This document shows positions 11,280 to 23,643 of a stretch of DNA of 64,000 bases, piece by piece. Positions within the stretch are counted from its first letter, which is position 1. Every line of letters begins with the position of its first letter. This DNA is from Gloeophyllum trabeum ATCC 11539. Taxonomy: Eukaryota > Basidiomycota > Agaricomycetes > Gloeophyllales > Gloeophyllaceae. A model generated the notes under the pieces. It had not been told where the DNA came from. It saw only the letters and a list, made by a program, of their open reading frames with translations, and made no database searches. A program made the translations under genes and the position numbers. The stretch lies in the NCBI RefSeq assembly GCF_000344685.1, contig NW_006920422.1, forward strand, positions 486,521 to 550,520. Reading direction: 5' to 3'.

Positions 11280-13060
11280 TTTAAAGTTGGTCTGTATTGG
11301 TGGCTTCAAAAAGACTACGAAATTGTATTTGTACCCAGCCCAAGGGATAGCAGCAGCTGCACTACTAGACACAATTAACAAAGATCAAAGTACACCTCTG
11401 CTGCCAATCTTTGATTGGCAGCTCTGTGACACAGGTCTTTTGTCCCCAGTGGAAGAGATAGTCAATAATACCTGCAGACTCCAGGTAACATCCTACCAGA
11501 ACCAGAGTGCTTGTCCACTGCCAATCTTTGTTTGGCAGCTCCCTCGCATTCATTTTCCCAAACCAAGCTGAAGGACAGTCATCAGAAAGGGTACTCAAAC
11601 AGTACTCCAATCAGCTGGGAGCAGAAATAATATATATATTACACATGTACTAGTTTCAATTTCTCAAGGGGACATATAGAGACCACTGAGCAGAAGAAAT
11701 CAGGGTTCCAGAGGCAGCAGAGATTGAGAAACACAGGCCCAAGATGCCTGTGACCAAAGAGACTTGTATCATAGTCTCTGCCACCCACATCTTGACTCAG
11801 ACTATGTGAAAAACACTCAATGTTGAGACTAATTCCCACAGTAACAATCCATCAAACTATTCAGCAGTCAGCATCTTATTTCAGAACACAAGTGCAACAT
11901 TCAAGAACCTCTTATAGCCAACATAAGCTCAATGTGTATGTACCAGTAATGATTTAATTAAAAGGAAGCACAGCCCACCAAGTTGACATGCTTCAACTGC
12001 TGCAAGTACTAGACTAATGAGCGAGTGGGTAACTATGACATCACTCAACTACAGAAATGCAGTTTTTGCAGTCAAGCTATGTCATAGTAAGCAGGAGCCA
12101 ATGAGAAGCCAGAGATCCCACAGAAGTCAATTCCCACGGTAACAACATGCCACACACGACAAAGAGCATGCAGTAAAGGAAGGAGATACGATCAAATGCT
12201 GCAAATATTCCAGTAGACGGATAACCTAAAAAAACCTCTTCGTAGAAGAAACTACGGAAATACATGAACAACTCAAGATGAAAACACAGTGTGATTGCAA
12301 ACAGACACTACAAATACCAATTTTGTAGTCTTTTTGTAGTCTCCAATACAAGCGGAAATTGAATTTTGTATTCAAGACTACAGCACAAAAGTTGCACGAA
12401 TTCTCAGCAACACTGATTCCCATGGGTACAATGTTTGGCACACATCCCATTTTGCAGGTAAGGACTGATCCTTCGTAAACGCAGGACTCGTAATCACAGC
12501 CAATCACAATTGAGTAATCGTAATCCCTACTGCACAGACACATAGCGTGCGAAAATCAACCACTGAAATACATAATTCACACGCTAACTAATAATCTAAT
12601 CATCGAAATAACAAGCAACCACGATACTTGCTGAAACAACACAGTACAACACACCAAAAAAAACAAAAAACAAAACAACTACACACAAACATGCATCCAA
12701 CACACAAAGCACCGAACAATAAGTCTAACATAGCAAAGCACAAAGGTAACACCCAACACCCAACAATGACATAGCACAACCGCTATTCTGAATACACGCA
12801 CTCAAGTTGTGTCATAAGGAGATAGCAGCCAATCACAGCCATCGAATCCCAACCGGCGCGGCGATATGCCTCAGCCACCGACTACAAACCGCCACAAAAG
12901 TCAATTCCCACGGTAAGAACATGCCACAGATGACAACGAGCATGCAGTAAAAGACCAGCTGCCACACCGGGCACTGATTCTCGCATTGGCATTTATTGGT
13001 ATTTTCGGGGGTCCTTTGGTAACATGGACTACATGTACTCATACACTTGCAACTCTCCTT
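11280..13060. repeat. A+T-richer repeat-bearing segment
   Basis: Visibly richer in A/T than its neighbours and without any convincing gene. Two imperfect direct repeats are seen. The first is about 40 bp with a core palindrome GCTGCCAATCTTTGATTGGC (about 11389-11430, again at 11504-11545). The second shares AAGTCAATTCCCACGGTAA and AACATGCCAC..GAGCATGCAGTAAA at 12124-12178 and 12898-12951, with homology reaching upstream to about 12065 and 12805. It may be a degraded transposable element; no transposase or reverse transcriptase frame is visible. Confidence 0.5.
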
Positions 13061-14340
13061 TAGAGTATTGGTTGGACATTACCCTGCGATACAGGTCACA
13101 TGTAAAAAAATGTGTTACTACTAAGTGAGTTATGGAAGGCTCTTGTCTAGCTTGTTGCGGGTCAAATTAATAACTCTAAGAGAAAATATGGAGCTGGCTA
13201 AGTCTGACTGCTGGTCCGGAAATTTTGATATGCAAGACCATTATTCTGCTTCCTGGCTCTCGAGAACCCCTCATACCAGTGACACAGAGCACACGAGACT
13301 ATGAGCTTTGAATCTTCCATATATTCCAAGGTAGCGGGCTCTGCCGCCCGGAGGGTGGCGCTACCAGCCTTATCCGATTGGAGCCTTGGGCCAATCAGAT
13401 GCGTCACTGTCACTCGGCAGGGGCCGCAGAAGCGTCAGCTTTTGCTTCCGCCAAAAAACATGAAGCTCACCAGTCACTGTCTCCACTACTTTGCTACGCC
13501 TTCTATCGACTCGGACAACTGGAGAAACTTGCGTATAATCTGCTAGAACATGCGCAACTTGCTACTTAACTGGTCGCAGACGCGAGCTTGCTTGGACGGG
13601 TCCACTAATAAACGGACGACATTCAGCTATATATACTTATCGCAATATCACCAAGTCATTATTTGCGGCATGGCTGCGCAATAGACAATGCCGTCAACCG
13701 ACTACAGACTATACCTGCTATTGTGACATCCATCAGCATGAATGCTGGCTCCGAACTCACTCCTCTTGCTGCGATGCCTTAACTGGCGATACATGCTGGA
13801 ATTCATTGGGTACCTTTTGGACGTGTCACAGATACATGTTCTGCAGAGCCCCGTCTTGCTCTCGTTTAACTATTGGAACTACAGCATGCTCTTTTGTAGC
13901 GCTTGATCTATCCTGGCACACTGTCGTCAGGTTCTGAATACTATGTGGTGCGCAAATTGTCTGCTGACAACGTTAACGGGTCCTCAGGATATTCGGATAT
14001 TGTGGCTGTCTCCTCGCTCAACCTCACAAGGGACAAACCGCGGATCCTGATGTGTTTCTTTTGTATCATGAAGATTGTTTGAATGGTCACAGCGGCCCTA
14101 CTGGGGTATAGATATCCGAAACAGTCCTTTGTGCGCACGCTGTCTCGTGTTTGGGTTCGCGACTATGCTGGTATAATGTCGTGGGGCGCCATATAAGTAT
14201 CTCTTCAGTGTTGCCACACAACGCGCGTGAACTGGTCACGTGCGACCTCGTGTGGCATTCCATTCATTCTATCAGGTCTGACCGGTTCTTTCGCTCTCCT
14301 TCACAACCCCCGATTTTTCCTATCGTACCGCTCCGCCATT
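13061..14340. other. upstream region of the lone APH gene
   Basis: No small CBM-like partner gene could be found here, unlike the other APH loci. The region should hold the promoter of the gene at 14341. No other feature is supported. Confidence 0.45.
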
Positions 14341-15719
14341 ATGCTGAGTAAATACCACTCGGCGCGCTGGATCGACCAACGGGTGCTACAGGACCGGATC
14401 AGTGACGCTTTGTCTGAGCCCTGCGAGGAGCTCGAGAAGTTCTCGGGGCCAAGTTTCTCAGAAGTTTCACGTCGGTCTACTCGTGATCCGGGCTTAGGTA
14501 GGCATCACGCGGTAGGTTGCCATTACCCCGCCTAGGTACTGTACTGATTTTCCTGCCGTAGACGCTCATCGCCACGATGGCAAGTGGCACGAAGAGATTT
14601 GTCAGAGTTCACTATCTAGTCATAAAGGAGGAAGGATACCTATACGGTGCTTCTCACACCCTTAAGATGTCCTCTGAAGTGAGCACATCACCATCCTTTC
14701 TGTGGCAGTGAGAAACGAGTACCTCCTCCTGTTGTTATCCAGATAGCCACAATGATGTTTGTCCGGCGAAACACTCGAATACCCGTACCGGACGTATTTG
14801 CCTATGACCCTGACGAAGACGGTGCCGTGGGCGGCGAGTGGATGGTCACAGAATATGTGAGTAGGCATACTGTAGTACCGCCGGCTACCTTTCCATGCGA
14901 CCTTCCTTCCAGATTGATGGCGTGCCACTGGACAACCTTTGGCCCGGAATGACCAGGAGAGAACGCCGTCGCGCCGTCCTCTCTATGGCGCATATCTTCG
15001 CTCAGCTCCTGAGGCTTCGGTTCGATCATATTGGCAGCTTGTATGAATCTGATGACGACGGGCACTTCGAAGTCGGCCCCATGGCCTTCCTCCCATCCCA
15101 CGAGAAGAAGGTTCCCCCGAATGAGCACATGTGTGGACGCTTTCACTCGCCACGGGAGTGGCTGCTGGCTCTTGCACGAGGTGATCTGGATTACCGACCA
15201 AGTGGCGACCTGTGGGCTCCAGTCAAACACACCAAGGAGATTGTACAGAAGATAGCCTCCGACCCATTTATCCGCGATGGGACTTCGGACCCAATGTGTG
15301 CAATCGCTCTGCAGCACATCGATTTCAACATTTTCAATATCATGGTTGACCCCGACGACTCTGCGGTCATTCGCGGCGTTATCGATTGGGAGGGGGCTAG
15401 GACCGTCCCTCTTTATGCCATTCAGCCGGTGTTCTTCGTCGATTGGGACGGCGAACAAACGCTGATGAGTGAAGAGGAAGAGAGAGCGTATCAGTGGATG
15501 GCTCGTGTGACGATAGCGAAGAAAGTTCCCAGTTGGTTCGAGGCGACAGGAGATCCTGGGACTCCGTTACGGAAATTGCTGATGCTCGCTTCGCATGGAG
15601 ACTTGGAGGAATTCGATTATCGGGACGCCTTGCATCAAGGTCGTGCACCGCCAGAGGATTCACATCTGGATCTTTCGGCTTCTGAGGATGAAACTGCAGT
15701 CTCTGGCGAAGATTTGTAA
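14341..15719 (+). CDS. APH-fold kinase-like protein without a partner
   Basis: Four exons give about 402 residues: 14341-14511, 14562-14678, 14743-14856 and 14913-15719. The first exon encodes MLSKYHSARWIDQRVLQDRI and runs directly into GRHHA. That segment corresponds to the separate GSHHM/K micro-exon of the sibling genes, so the intron in front of it is absent here. The catalytic loop is QHIDFNIFN and the metal site VIDWEGA. The N-lobe is unusual: after FVRVHY it reads LVIKEEGYLYGASHTLKMSSE, where siblings have a Pro-x4-RFG/DFG-S/AG segment. The C-terminus carries an acidic serine-rich tail (SASEDETAVSGEDL) that the others lack. It is the most diverged of the five APH genes. It looks intact; the substrate is unknown. 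Confidence 0.82.
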
Positions 15720-16123
15720 TGTGGTTTGCACGAATCTCGCATCTCTGCAGCTTTACTTCTAGTATGTTCACGTACGTTGAGTACAGAATTCCATGTTGCA
15801 ATCTTGAACTTGTTCAAACAGAGTGGTCTTCTGTCGTGAAACCTCCAGCGTTCTGGCAGATTTCAAGCCAAGAGATTATGCCTCCACTGAACGTCGGTAT
15901 GTCCTACGTATTGGGCCCCAGCTGTGAGTAGGCCGCATCATCCAAATATACTTGCGACCTCGAATCCAAGACCGAGTCCATAACCGCCATCCCCGAGCGC
16001 TCCATGGAAGTTTCGACGGTTACAATCATCCGATCATGTACGTGCGATGCGTGAGGGCACGAACCGTGCCACGCCGCTGTACTCTCGCGTATCTCCATAC
16101 TGCACCCTGAAAGGCTTCTCAGA

Positions 16124-17707
16124 TTGCGGATCTCCTCCGACTGTCCAGGATTTCTGGATGACGATTATATCCAACGCAATGGTGGTTGGGTCGTCGTATC
16201 GCATCCGTTGCAAAGCTGTTTGCCACCCTTGAAGGTCTGGTTCTTGAACAGAAGGGCTTCTTGTCCTGATAGGTTACCCCCTTCGGTGCGTTTTAACCTT
16301 ATTCCCAGGGAGGATCCGGTTGAGAAGTACTTTCCCGGCTTGCAATATCAGCTCGAAGGTTTCGACCCCAAATTCAAGTCCCAACCGTCTTCTTTGACAC
16401 TGTTTCAGCTAGCCACCCATATGTCAGGACTAGGGAGAGACTGGCCGGGAAGTCTCCGAGGAGGTGGTCCTCCCCCGACTAATGGGCACCGTTTTCCCTC
16501 CCACGAAGCTCTGTTCGAAGAAATCAAGACTATCAAGCCAGTCTCGCCTCCATGGACATACCCTTCGTATTCCAACACTGGAATCGGCCTGTTAAGGCTT
16601 TCATTGGTCCAAGCGAATCGAGTCGCCAGCAAGCTTGAGAAGGAGCCTGCAACGTATGCGGAGCTTCTCAAGCGCGATATATTCGACCCGCTTGGCATGA
16701 ATCACAGCCATTTCCTTGCGACGGAGCATAACAAACGGATCATAACAAACGGATCATTGCAGTTCCTTCGATCGCTCCCGAAGTTGTTGTAAGCACAGTC
16801 CACAGCCTTCTCGTCCTGATCTCGGGAAACTAAGCTCTACTGAAGGACCAAGACTTTCTGAACGCGATGAACGCTGCGGGGGGCCAGTTCTCATCCCTTT
16901 CGGATTTGATAGTCGTCGTCGAGACCCTGCTTAATCCTGCATATCCTAATAGCTTGCTGAGAAGGCACACTCCTGATAACTGGCTCCGTCCGGTGCACGA
17001 CTTTGAAGAGTATGATTGGACCCAGGTGGGGTTCACTTGAGAAATAGTCAAGACTCGGGATTCATACGGACGGACACGGAAGATATACTGGAAATGTGCG
17101 CGTTTCTTCTATGCCTCCCGATTCCGCGATCCTTCTAAACATGCATTGTTCAGTGGGAGCTATGGACGGTTATCATTCTGCTTTAGCTATTCATCCCGGC
17201 ACAAGCTTCGGTATCGTCGTTCTCATGGCTGGCCGCTACCCCGATGCTGCACAGCTAGCGTATGATGCCTTTGAGATTATGCAGCCGGGTATAGATAAGG
17301 CACTCACCGACTTGGCAAGCGCCCTCTATGTCAGTATATGGTTGAGTCAAGGTAGAAATAGCGGTGCCATCATTACGGTGCAGAAGGGGACCTTGGACAT
17401 GGAGCATCTGACTCTGAACGGAACCGACACTTTCGCCACCCTGCACGTATCACGCAGACCGACTCTCCAATCGAGCCAACCGCGGGATGAATTCAGGTAT
17501 GTATGCAGTATCTTTACTCTAACATGGTCCTGACATAACCAATTTATTGAATATCAGATTGGACGGATTCTACAACGGGAAGAAACATATGGGCTGTTAC
17601 CCTTATTGGAACGTTCAGGACAACTGGGCCATGCGAAACGTTGCTCCCAGCAATTTTTTAACTTCACTGGAGAGGGATAGCAACGGCTCTCCATGTACCC
17701 TCTGTTG
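16124..17707 (+). pseudogene. class C beta-lactamase/transpeptidase-like pseudogene
   Basis: Fragments match the fungal serine beta-lactamase-related family in order. They include ASVAK (SxxK motif, 16201-16215), YSNTG (YxN motif, about 16568), AAGGQFSSLSDLI, and IHPGTSFGIVVLMAG (third motif, about 17190), then an exon with NGKKHMGCYPYWN. Damage is clear. The frame shifts between SSYRI and ASVAK. The 14-bp unit CATAACAAACGGAT is repeated in tandem at 16727-16754, which breaks the frame after ATEHNKRII. A TGA at 17038-17040 interrupts GFT-EIVK. Family members hydrolyse esters or amides and are often secreted; this copy should make no active enzyme. The 5' end is not clear and could lie before 16124. 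Confidence 0.8.
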
Positions 17708-18131
17708 ACGTCTTGATGACACGAGTCCAGGTATGGTAGTGAGGTAGCGGGATCGGCCCGTACTCGATGCACGGCTTTGCTGGAAGGGCACCCTCCTTCT
17801 ATACGTGCAAGATAGTACCTTTATATATGTATTGCTGTCGAGCCAACGGAGGAGTTCCCTCTCTGAGATAGCCGTGCTATAAACACCCTGAGGAGGTTCC
17901 CGCCACTCTTGTGTTTGTCCCAGCTTTCGACCCTGTTCAGCCACAGCGCCACACTCCACGTGCGACTCCCATCAAGGGAAGGAATATGGCCGGTGACATC
18001 ATCGCACGTCAACTCCAATCTCTCCAGGATGTGATCCCAGGTATCCTCCTGTGCGGTATATAAGTTCTCTTCCCTTTCCATTCTACACCCATCATACCAT
18101 AGTTTCCTCACACCGAACCAAATATTTCATC
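17708..18131. other. intergenic region upstream of the 18132 gene
   Basis: No coding feature. GGTATATAAG at about 18055 is a likely TATA box, about 75 bp upstream of the next start codon. Confidence 0.5.
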
Positions 18132-18468
18132 ATGTCTGGCGTCAAAGGAGTCACCGGCACGCAGTCCCCCCCGCTCGAAGCCACGGGCGAGAACCGTCCG
18201 ATGGGCGTGTCGAGCGTCGAGCAGAGCTCAGGCGAGGGCGTGAATGCCGTGAGCGACTCGGAGCAGCGCGGAGGTGAGTAGCGCCCCCTTCTCCCATTCA
18301 CAGGGTGTTGATGATATGTTTCTGACCTGCCTAGCATACTTCAAGGAGGGCGATAAGGAGCGGACGCAGGCGGAGGGCCATGGGGTTTCGGTAGGTTATG
18401 ACATTTGCTAATTGACGGTGGAGGCTAGCTGCTGATTGTGGGCTCAGGCTGAGAAGAAGACGTCGTGA
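18132..18468 (+). CDS. 72-residue disordered hydrophilic protein
   Basis: Three exons with clean borders: 18132-18273, 18335-18390 and 18448-18468. The protein starts MSGVKGVTGTQSPPLEATGE, is rich in Gly, Ser, Glu and Gln, and continues AYFKEGDKERTQAEGHGVS and AEKKTS. It has no hydrophobic core, signal peptide or cysteines, so it is probably intrinsically disordered. The TATA box, short spacing and clean three-exon structure argue that it is expressed. I do not recognise a named family. Small stress-type hydrophilic proteins have a similar composition, but that is only a comparison. Confidence 0.65.
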
Positions 18469-18685
18469 TCTGTGCTTATAATGAGGAGAGGAGAGGGAGA
18501 AGGAGGATGTTGTACGAATATAATGGAGTTGGGTATAACTTCATAGAGTGCAATTGTAGGAGTCACAAACAGACGACAATTCAAGCGATTGTATCAATCT
18601 GTCTTCGCTCTATTGCTTCGCCGTGAATTGTCTGTCAAGATCGTACTCGTACACGCCCGCGAAACTGCTTCTGGTCTTTGTGCTC

Positions 18686-19982
18686 CTACTGATTCTTTGT
18701 GAGGTATTCGGTCCACCACTCCTCGAACAGAGAGCACCCAAGCCCCCCCTCTACGCCCAGGTCCTCCGTCTCCCTTGTGTACAGCTGACAGTCCCTTGGG
18801 CGCGAGGTCGCCGCCGCGCCCGTGGGCGGCTCAGCGTCGGGCACGACGTGATCGTGCGGCAGCCCGAGGATCTTCGCGAATATCAGGCACATCTCGTACT
18901 TCGTGAACGGCTCTGGCGCGGAGTAGTGCAAAATGGGCGGGAGCGCGCTGCCCTTGAGGGCTGTCGAGCAGACCAGCCCATCAGCCTTCCTTAGACTCGG
19001 GATGCAGATGGATGGGGAAGAAAAGCGCACCTGAGAGGCGGACGAGGAAGTCCGCGATGTCGAGCACATTTGTCGGGTAGCGCGTCGCGTAGTGGTCCAT
19101 CTTGTACGTCTTCCCCGACTGGTCCTTCACGACGTCGACGAGGATGTTCACCGCCGAGTCGGCGTTGTTCGGCGTCGGGCCGTACCTGGACAAAAATCAG
19201 CGTCGCGCCAACGGAGACAGCTGTGGCAGCGCACAGAACGGGCACGCGGAAGACGACGGCCTTCGCGCCCTGCACGCCGAGCACGGCGATCTCGCCGTCG
19301 CGCTTGGTGCGGCCGTAGAGGTTGACGGGGTTAGTCTCGGAGGAGGGGGTGTAGGGGGGTGAGGTGCCGTCGAAGACGTAGTCTGAGTTGGGCGAGCGTG
19401 CCAGTGAGATAAGCGCTACGTTGGATGGATCGGGACGCGTACCAGTCGATATGTAGATCAGGGTGAACTTGAGTTCTCGGGAGAGGACGGCGATGTGTTC
19501 GGAGACGGCTACGTTTAACTGGACTACGATCAGAACGGCTGCGTGAAAAAATAGACTTCGCGTTCACCTGTTGCGCGCCTTCAGGATTCTGCAGCAAACC
19601 CCGCCATCAGCAGCTTCACTTGGTATCTAGTACAGAAACGCACCTTCTCAGCCACGTCGGGTCTCCTCTCCGCCGCACAATGAATCACCCCTTCATCCAT
19701 GCATCAGCCTCCCGCCAAGACTCAACGGAACTGACGATGCCGCACAATTGGGCTTGAACTCGCGGAAGACAGCCTCAACCTGCCCTTTGTCGGTCAAGTC
19801 GACTTTCTTGAGGTCGCCGGTCGCGCGAGAGTGCGCGAGCCCGAGGACGTCGTGACCGGCTTGCTTGAAGGCGTTGTACACCGCCGAACCGAGGAGACCG
19901 GAGGCACCTGTGCGAGAGTTGGTTGTTAGACTAAGACCGGCTCGTGTGGAACATATAATTCACCTGTAACCAAAACTTTCAT
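18686..19982 (-). CDS. RmlD/MAT2B-like NAD(P)-dependent reductase
   Basis: A Rossmann-fold protein of the extended short-chain dehydrogenase group. It is closest to RmlD (dTDP-4-dehydrorhamnose reductase) and the regulatory beta subunit of methionine adenosyltransferase. Exon 1 is tiny (MKVLVT, start at 19982) and joins to GASGLLGSAVYNAFKQAGH, giving the nucleotide-binding G-x2-G-x2-G. Then come DLTDKGQVEAVFREFKP, STDYVFDGTSPPYTPSSETN, and the YxxxK pair in NLYGRTKRDGE. VFRVPVLYGP, NADSAVNILVDVVKD, HYATRYPTNVLDIADFLVRL, and a C-terminus ending EEWWTEYLTKNQ follow. The order and length (about 310-320 residues) fit the family. Its start is 205 bp from the PWP2 start on the other strand, so they probably share a promoter region. 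Confidence 0.85.
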
Positions 19983-20187
19983 ATTTCTTGTAGTTCAATC
20001 CTCTAAAGGTGGCAGTTTGACAAAAGCACCGATGATGCGCGATGATGAAGGGATCTGAGTTGTCTCGCGATTCAAGTTGTGGAGATTGATCTGGGGTCAA
20101 GGTTACTCCGAAAGACACAGCCACAGTGCTTCTCGGATAGGTCCGGATGTCAGAGGCAGCATCGGTTCCGCGAGCATCTCAAATTTC

Positions 20188-23100
20188 ATGAAGGCCAACT
20201 ACAAGGTGTGCTCGTCCAGAGTCTATATATTCTGTGCAGGGGAACTGAAGGATGTGTCTTGGATAGCTCTCTAATGTCCTTGGGACTGTTTACCGGCAGG
20301 GAAATATCGTTTTCACGCCAGATGGGAATTCGGTGCTGAGTCCGGTCGGGAATCGCGTTTCGGTGTTTGACCTCGTGAAGTGAGTAGATGCTTTCTATAC
20401 GGAGAGGTTTTTGGCATTCTGGGTTCTGGGTGTTGGCAGTAGGGACATGGGTGGTATGGTGTGCGGGTCGTCGAGCCCCTCTGTCCCAGCGGGGTCTTGA
20501 CTGGTACGGGGTACACCGAAGGATGCAGGGGTGGCTTGGTCAGCCGGGGTTTGCCATTTCTCATGCATTGAGTACACGTCTACCTGCTGGTACACGAGCC
20601 ACTCGTTGGTATGGGTGTAACGCGGGCAGAGGTGGTATATCCCGGCAAGGCCTAATTCTCAACCTAGTTGCACGTCCTCCTCCGGTCTTCTGCAGCGTCT
20701 AACATGTACTGCATAGCAACAAGTCATTCACGTTTCCATTCGAGAACCGCAAGAATATTGCCGCCATTGCCCTTAGCCCTGACTCGAATGTCCTCATATC
20801 CATTGACGAAGGTGAGCTGAGTGATATCCTCCCGGATACATTGATTTATCTTTTTTAGATGGACGAGCTTTGCTGGTGAACTACCGAAGGAGGGTAGTCC
20901 TTCATCACTTCAATTTCCACAGACCAGTCAAAGCCGTGAAGTTCTCACCGGATGGAAAGTACGCAGATGTATCCCTTGCTCGCGATTCTATGATTAACCG
21001 ACCGGTTCCAGATATATTGCCGTTACCCATGATTCGCACGTGCAAGTGTGGCGGACGCCCAACCACCTTGTGCGAGAGTTTGCACCCTTTGTGCTGCACA
21101 GGACATACACGGGCCATCACGACGAAGTCCTGAGCATCGAATGGTCTCCCGACTCAAAGTACATGTAGTTGATCCTGGTAATGTGTCTGTGACTAACGCT
21201 TTATCTTCTGTAAGGTGTTTCATTACTACATCCCGCGATATGACGGCGCGGCTATTCACTCTGGACCCACTTGAAGGGTTCAGACCCAAAACGTTCGCTG
21301 GCCACCGAGACGCCATCGTGGCTGCATACTTCTCGTCCGACGGTGATCATGTGAGCTGTAGGCCCTGTTTAACTCAATCTGTTTCTGACATCCCTTAAGA
21401 TATACACCGTCAGTCGAGACGGTGCTGTGTTCACGTGGAAGGCCAAGACGCCCGAAGACATGGGGGACAGCGACGACGAGCAGCCGGGCGAGTCCTCTAA
21501 ATCCACGCTAGACGCTAACAAGATCGCCAACACCCGGTGGGGCGTCTCCAAGCGGCACTACTTCAATCAGGCGCACACTAAAGTCGTCTGCGCCACCTTC
21601 CACGCGCCCTCCTCGATGCTCGTCGTCGGCTTCTCGACGGGCGTCTTTGGCCTCTGGGAGCTGCCCGCCTTTACCAACATCCACACCCTGTCGATCTCGA
21701 ACGAGAAGATCTCCTCCGTCGCGATCAACCCCTCGGGCGAGTGGCTCGCGTTCGGCGCAAAGAAGCTCGGACAGCTGCTCGTGTGGGAGTGGCAGAGCGA
21801 GAGCTACGTGCTCAAGCAGCAGGGCCACTTCTTCGACATGAACGCGCTCGCGTACTCGGGCGACGGCCAGCACATCGCGACGGGCGGCGACGACGGGAAG
21901 GTCAAGGTGTGGAACACGACGAGCGGGTTCTGCTTTGTCACGTTCGCCGAGCACTCGGCCGCGGTGAGCGCGGTCGAGTTCGCGCGCGGCGGGCAGCAGG
22001 TGCTCTACTCGGCGTCGCTCGACGGGACCGTGCGCGCGTTCGACCTCGTGCGCTACCGCAACTTCCGCGTGTTCACGTCGCCGCAACCCGTGCAGTTCTC
22101 GTGCCTGGCGGTCGACCCGAGCGGCGAGGTCGTCGCGGCGGGCTCGACGGACTCGTTCGAGGTCTTCCTGTGGTCCGTGCAGACGGGGAAGCTGCTCGAC
22201 GTGCTGGCGGGGCACGAGGGCCCGGTGAGCTCGCTCGCGTTCGAGCCTGGCGGGGGTAATGTTCTCGCGAGCGGGAGCTGGGACAAGAGCATACGCCTGT
22301 GGAATGTCTTTGCGCGGTCGAGGAACGTGGAGCCGTTCCAGCTAAACTCTGACGTGCTGTCTGTCGCGTTCCGGCCCGACGGGAAGGAGCTCGCGGCGGC
22401 GACGCTTGATGGGCAGATCACGTTCTTCGACGTCGCGCAGGGCAAGCAGACGACGATCATCGAAGGCAGGAAGGACATCTCAGGGGGTCGGAAGGCGGAC
22501 GACCGTGTCAGCGCGGCTAATAATGCGTCGGGCAAGTCGTTCAATAGCCTTGCATACACCGCGGATGGCAGGTGCCTGCTTGCTGGGGGCAACAGCAAGT
22601 ACGTGGTGCTGTACGATGTGCAGGAGGGTGTCATGCTCAAGAAATTCCAAATTTCGGAGAACTTGTCTCTGGACGGCACGGAAGAGTTCCTGGATAGCAG
22701 GAGAGTCAACGACGCGGGGATCAACGTGGATCTCATCGATGACAGAGGGGACGAGAGCGATCTGCAAGACAGGCTGGAGAATTATAACACTCTTCCTGGC
22801 GCCCAGAGGGGAGATCTGTCCAAACGACGGTACCGACCGGAAGCGCGCACGAAATGCATTCGCTTCGCACCCACTGGGCGGGCATGGGCGGCAGCATCCA
22901 CTGAAGGCCTGCTGATTTACTCTGTCGACGACAACGTTGCGTTCGACCCCTTCGACCTCGACATTGAGCTCACGCCACAGTCTATCATCAGTGTGCTCTC
23001 CAATAAGGAGTTCCTCAAGGCTCTCGTCATGGCGTTTCGGTTAAACGAGAGCCCCTTGATATCTCGGGTATACGAATCCATACCTTCGAGGGATATCCGG

Positions 23101-23476
23101 TTCATCGCGAAAGCTCTGCCCGTCGTTTACCTGGAACGCATGCTGCGCTTCATCGCGGACAGGATGGACCAGAATAGCCCGCACTTGGAGTTTGAGTTAA
23201 CATGGGCAAGGGCGATACTGGGTGCGCATGGCCGAGTCCTCAGGGATAGGAGCATGGAATATGCTAGCGTTCTTCGGGGGCTGCAGAAGGGACTGGGAGA
23301 GTTTGAGACGGTGGTGGCAAAACTGTGAGTGCATTGTTGCGTTGCTCTCCCTCTCATGCCTAACTGACAAAACGCCCAGATGCGACCAAAACACGTCGAC
23401 TCTGCAGTATCTCATTGACCAATCTCGTATGCGGGCAAATCAGGAACATGTCTCTGATATAACCATGACCAGCTAG
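20188..23476 (+). CDS. PWP2: PWP2/UTP1, U3 snoRNP WD40 protein
   Basis: Periodic tryptophan protein 2, a core of the UTP-B subcomplex of the small-subunit processome, needed in the nucleolus for 18S rRNA maturation. Exon 1 is MKANYK (20188-20205), followed by LSNVLGTVYRQGNIVFTPDG. Later exons have NNKSFTFPFENRKNIAAIAL, LVNYRRRVVLHHFNFHRPV, THDSHVQVWRTPNHLVREFA and SRDMTARLFTLDPLEGF. The largest exon runs from about 21400 to 23325 and has repeated WD40 blades (for example GGDDGKVKVWN, ASLDGTVRAFD, GSWDKSIRLWN). It ends in a Utp12-type region (ISVLSNKEFLKALVMAFRLN). A final exon gives CDQNTSTLQYLIDQSRMRAN and stops at 23476. About 900 residues, usual for the family. No defects seen. Confidence 0.95.
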
Positions 23477-23643
23477 TTGTTGCAAAGTGTACGATTGCTC
23501 GTACGAGTGCTACCATAATCTCAAAGGGTGCTCTGTGATACGACAGCACCAACAACGCAGCGGTATAGTTGTATCTGTCATCCCAACGGTATGCCAGTGG
23601 TCATACGAACCCATTAAACTTATGTTAATACATCGCTTCTGTA

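Noticed and set aside
13941..14138. Minus-strand frame upstream of the lone APH gene as a possible small CBM-like partner
   Set aside because: Only a faint likeness (C..Y.P....VT). It lacks the tryptophan spacing, the H-x-S and PP..YW blocks and the 23/42-nt exons.
21508..22215. Long minus-strand open frame inside PWP2
   Set aside because: It is an antisense shadow of the GC-rich WD40 exon, dominated by Arg, Ala and Glu, with no family features.
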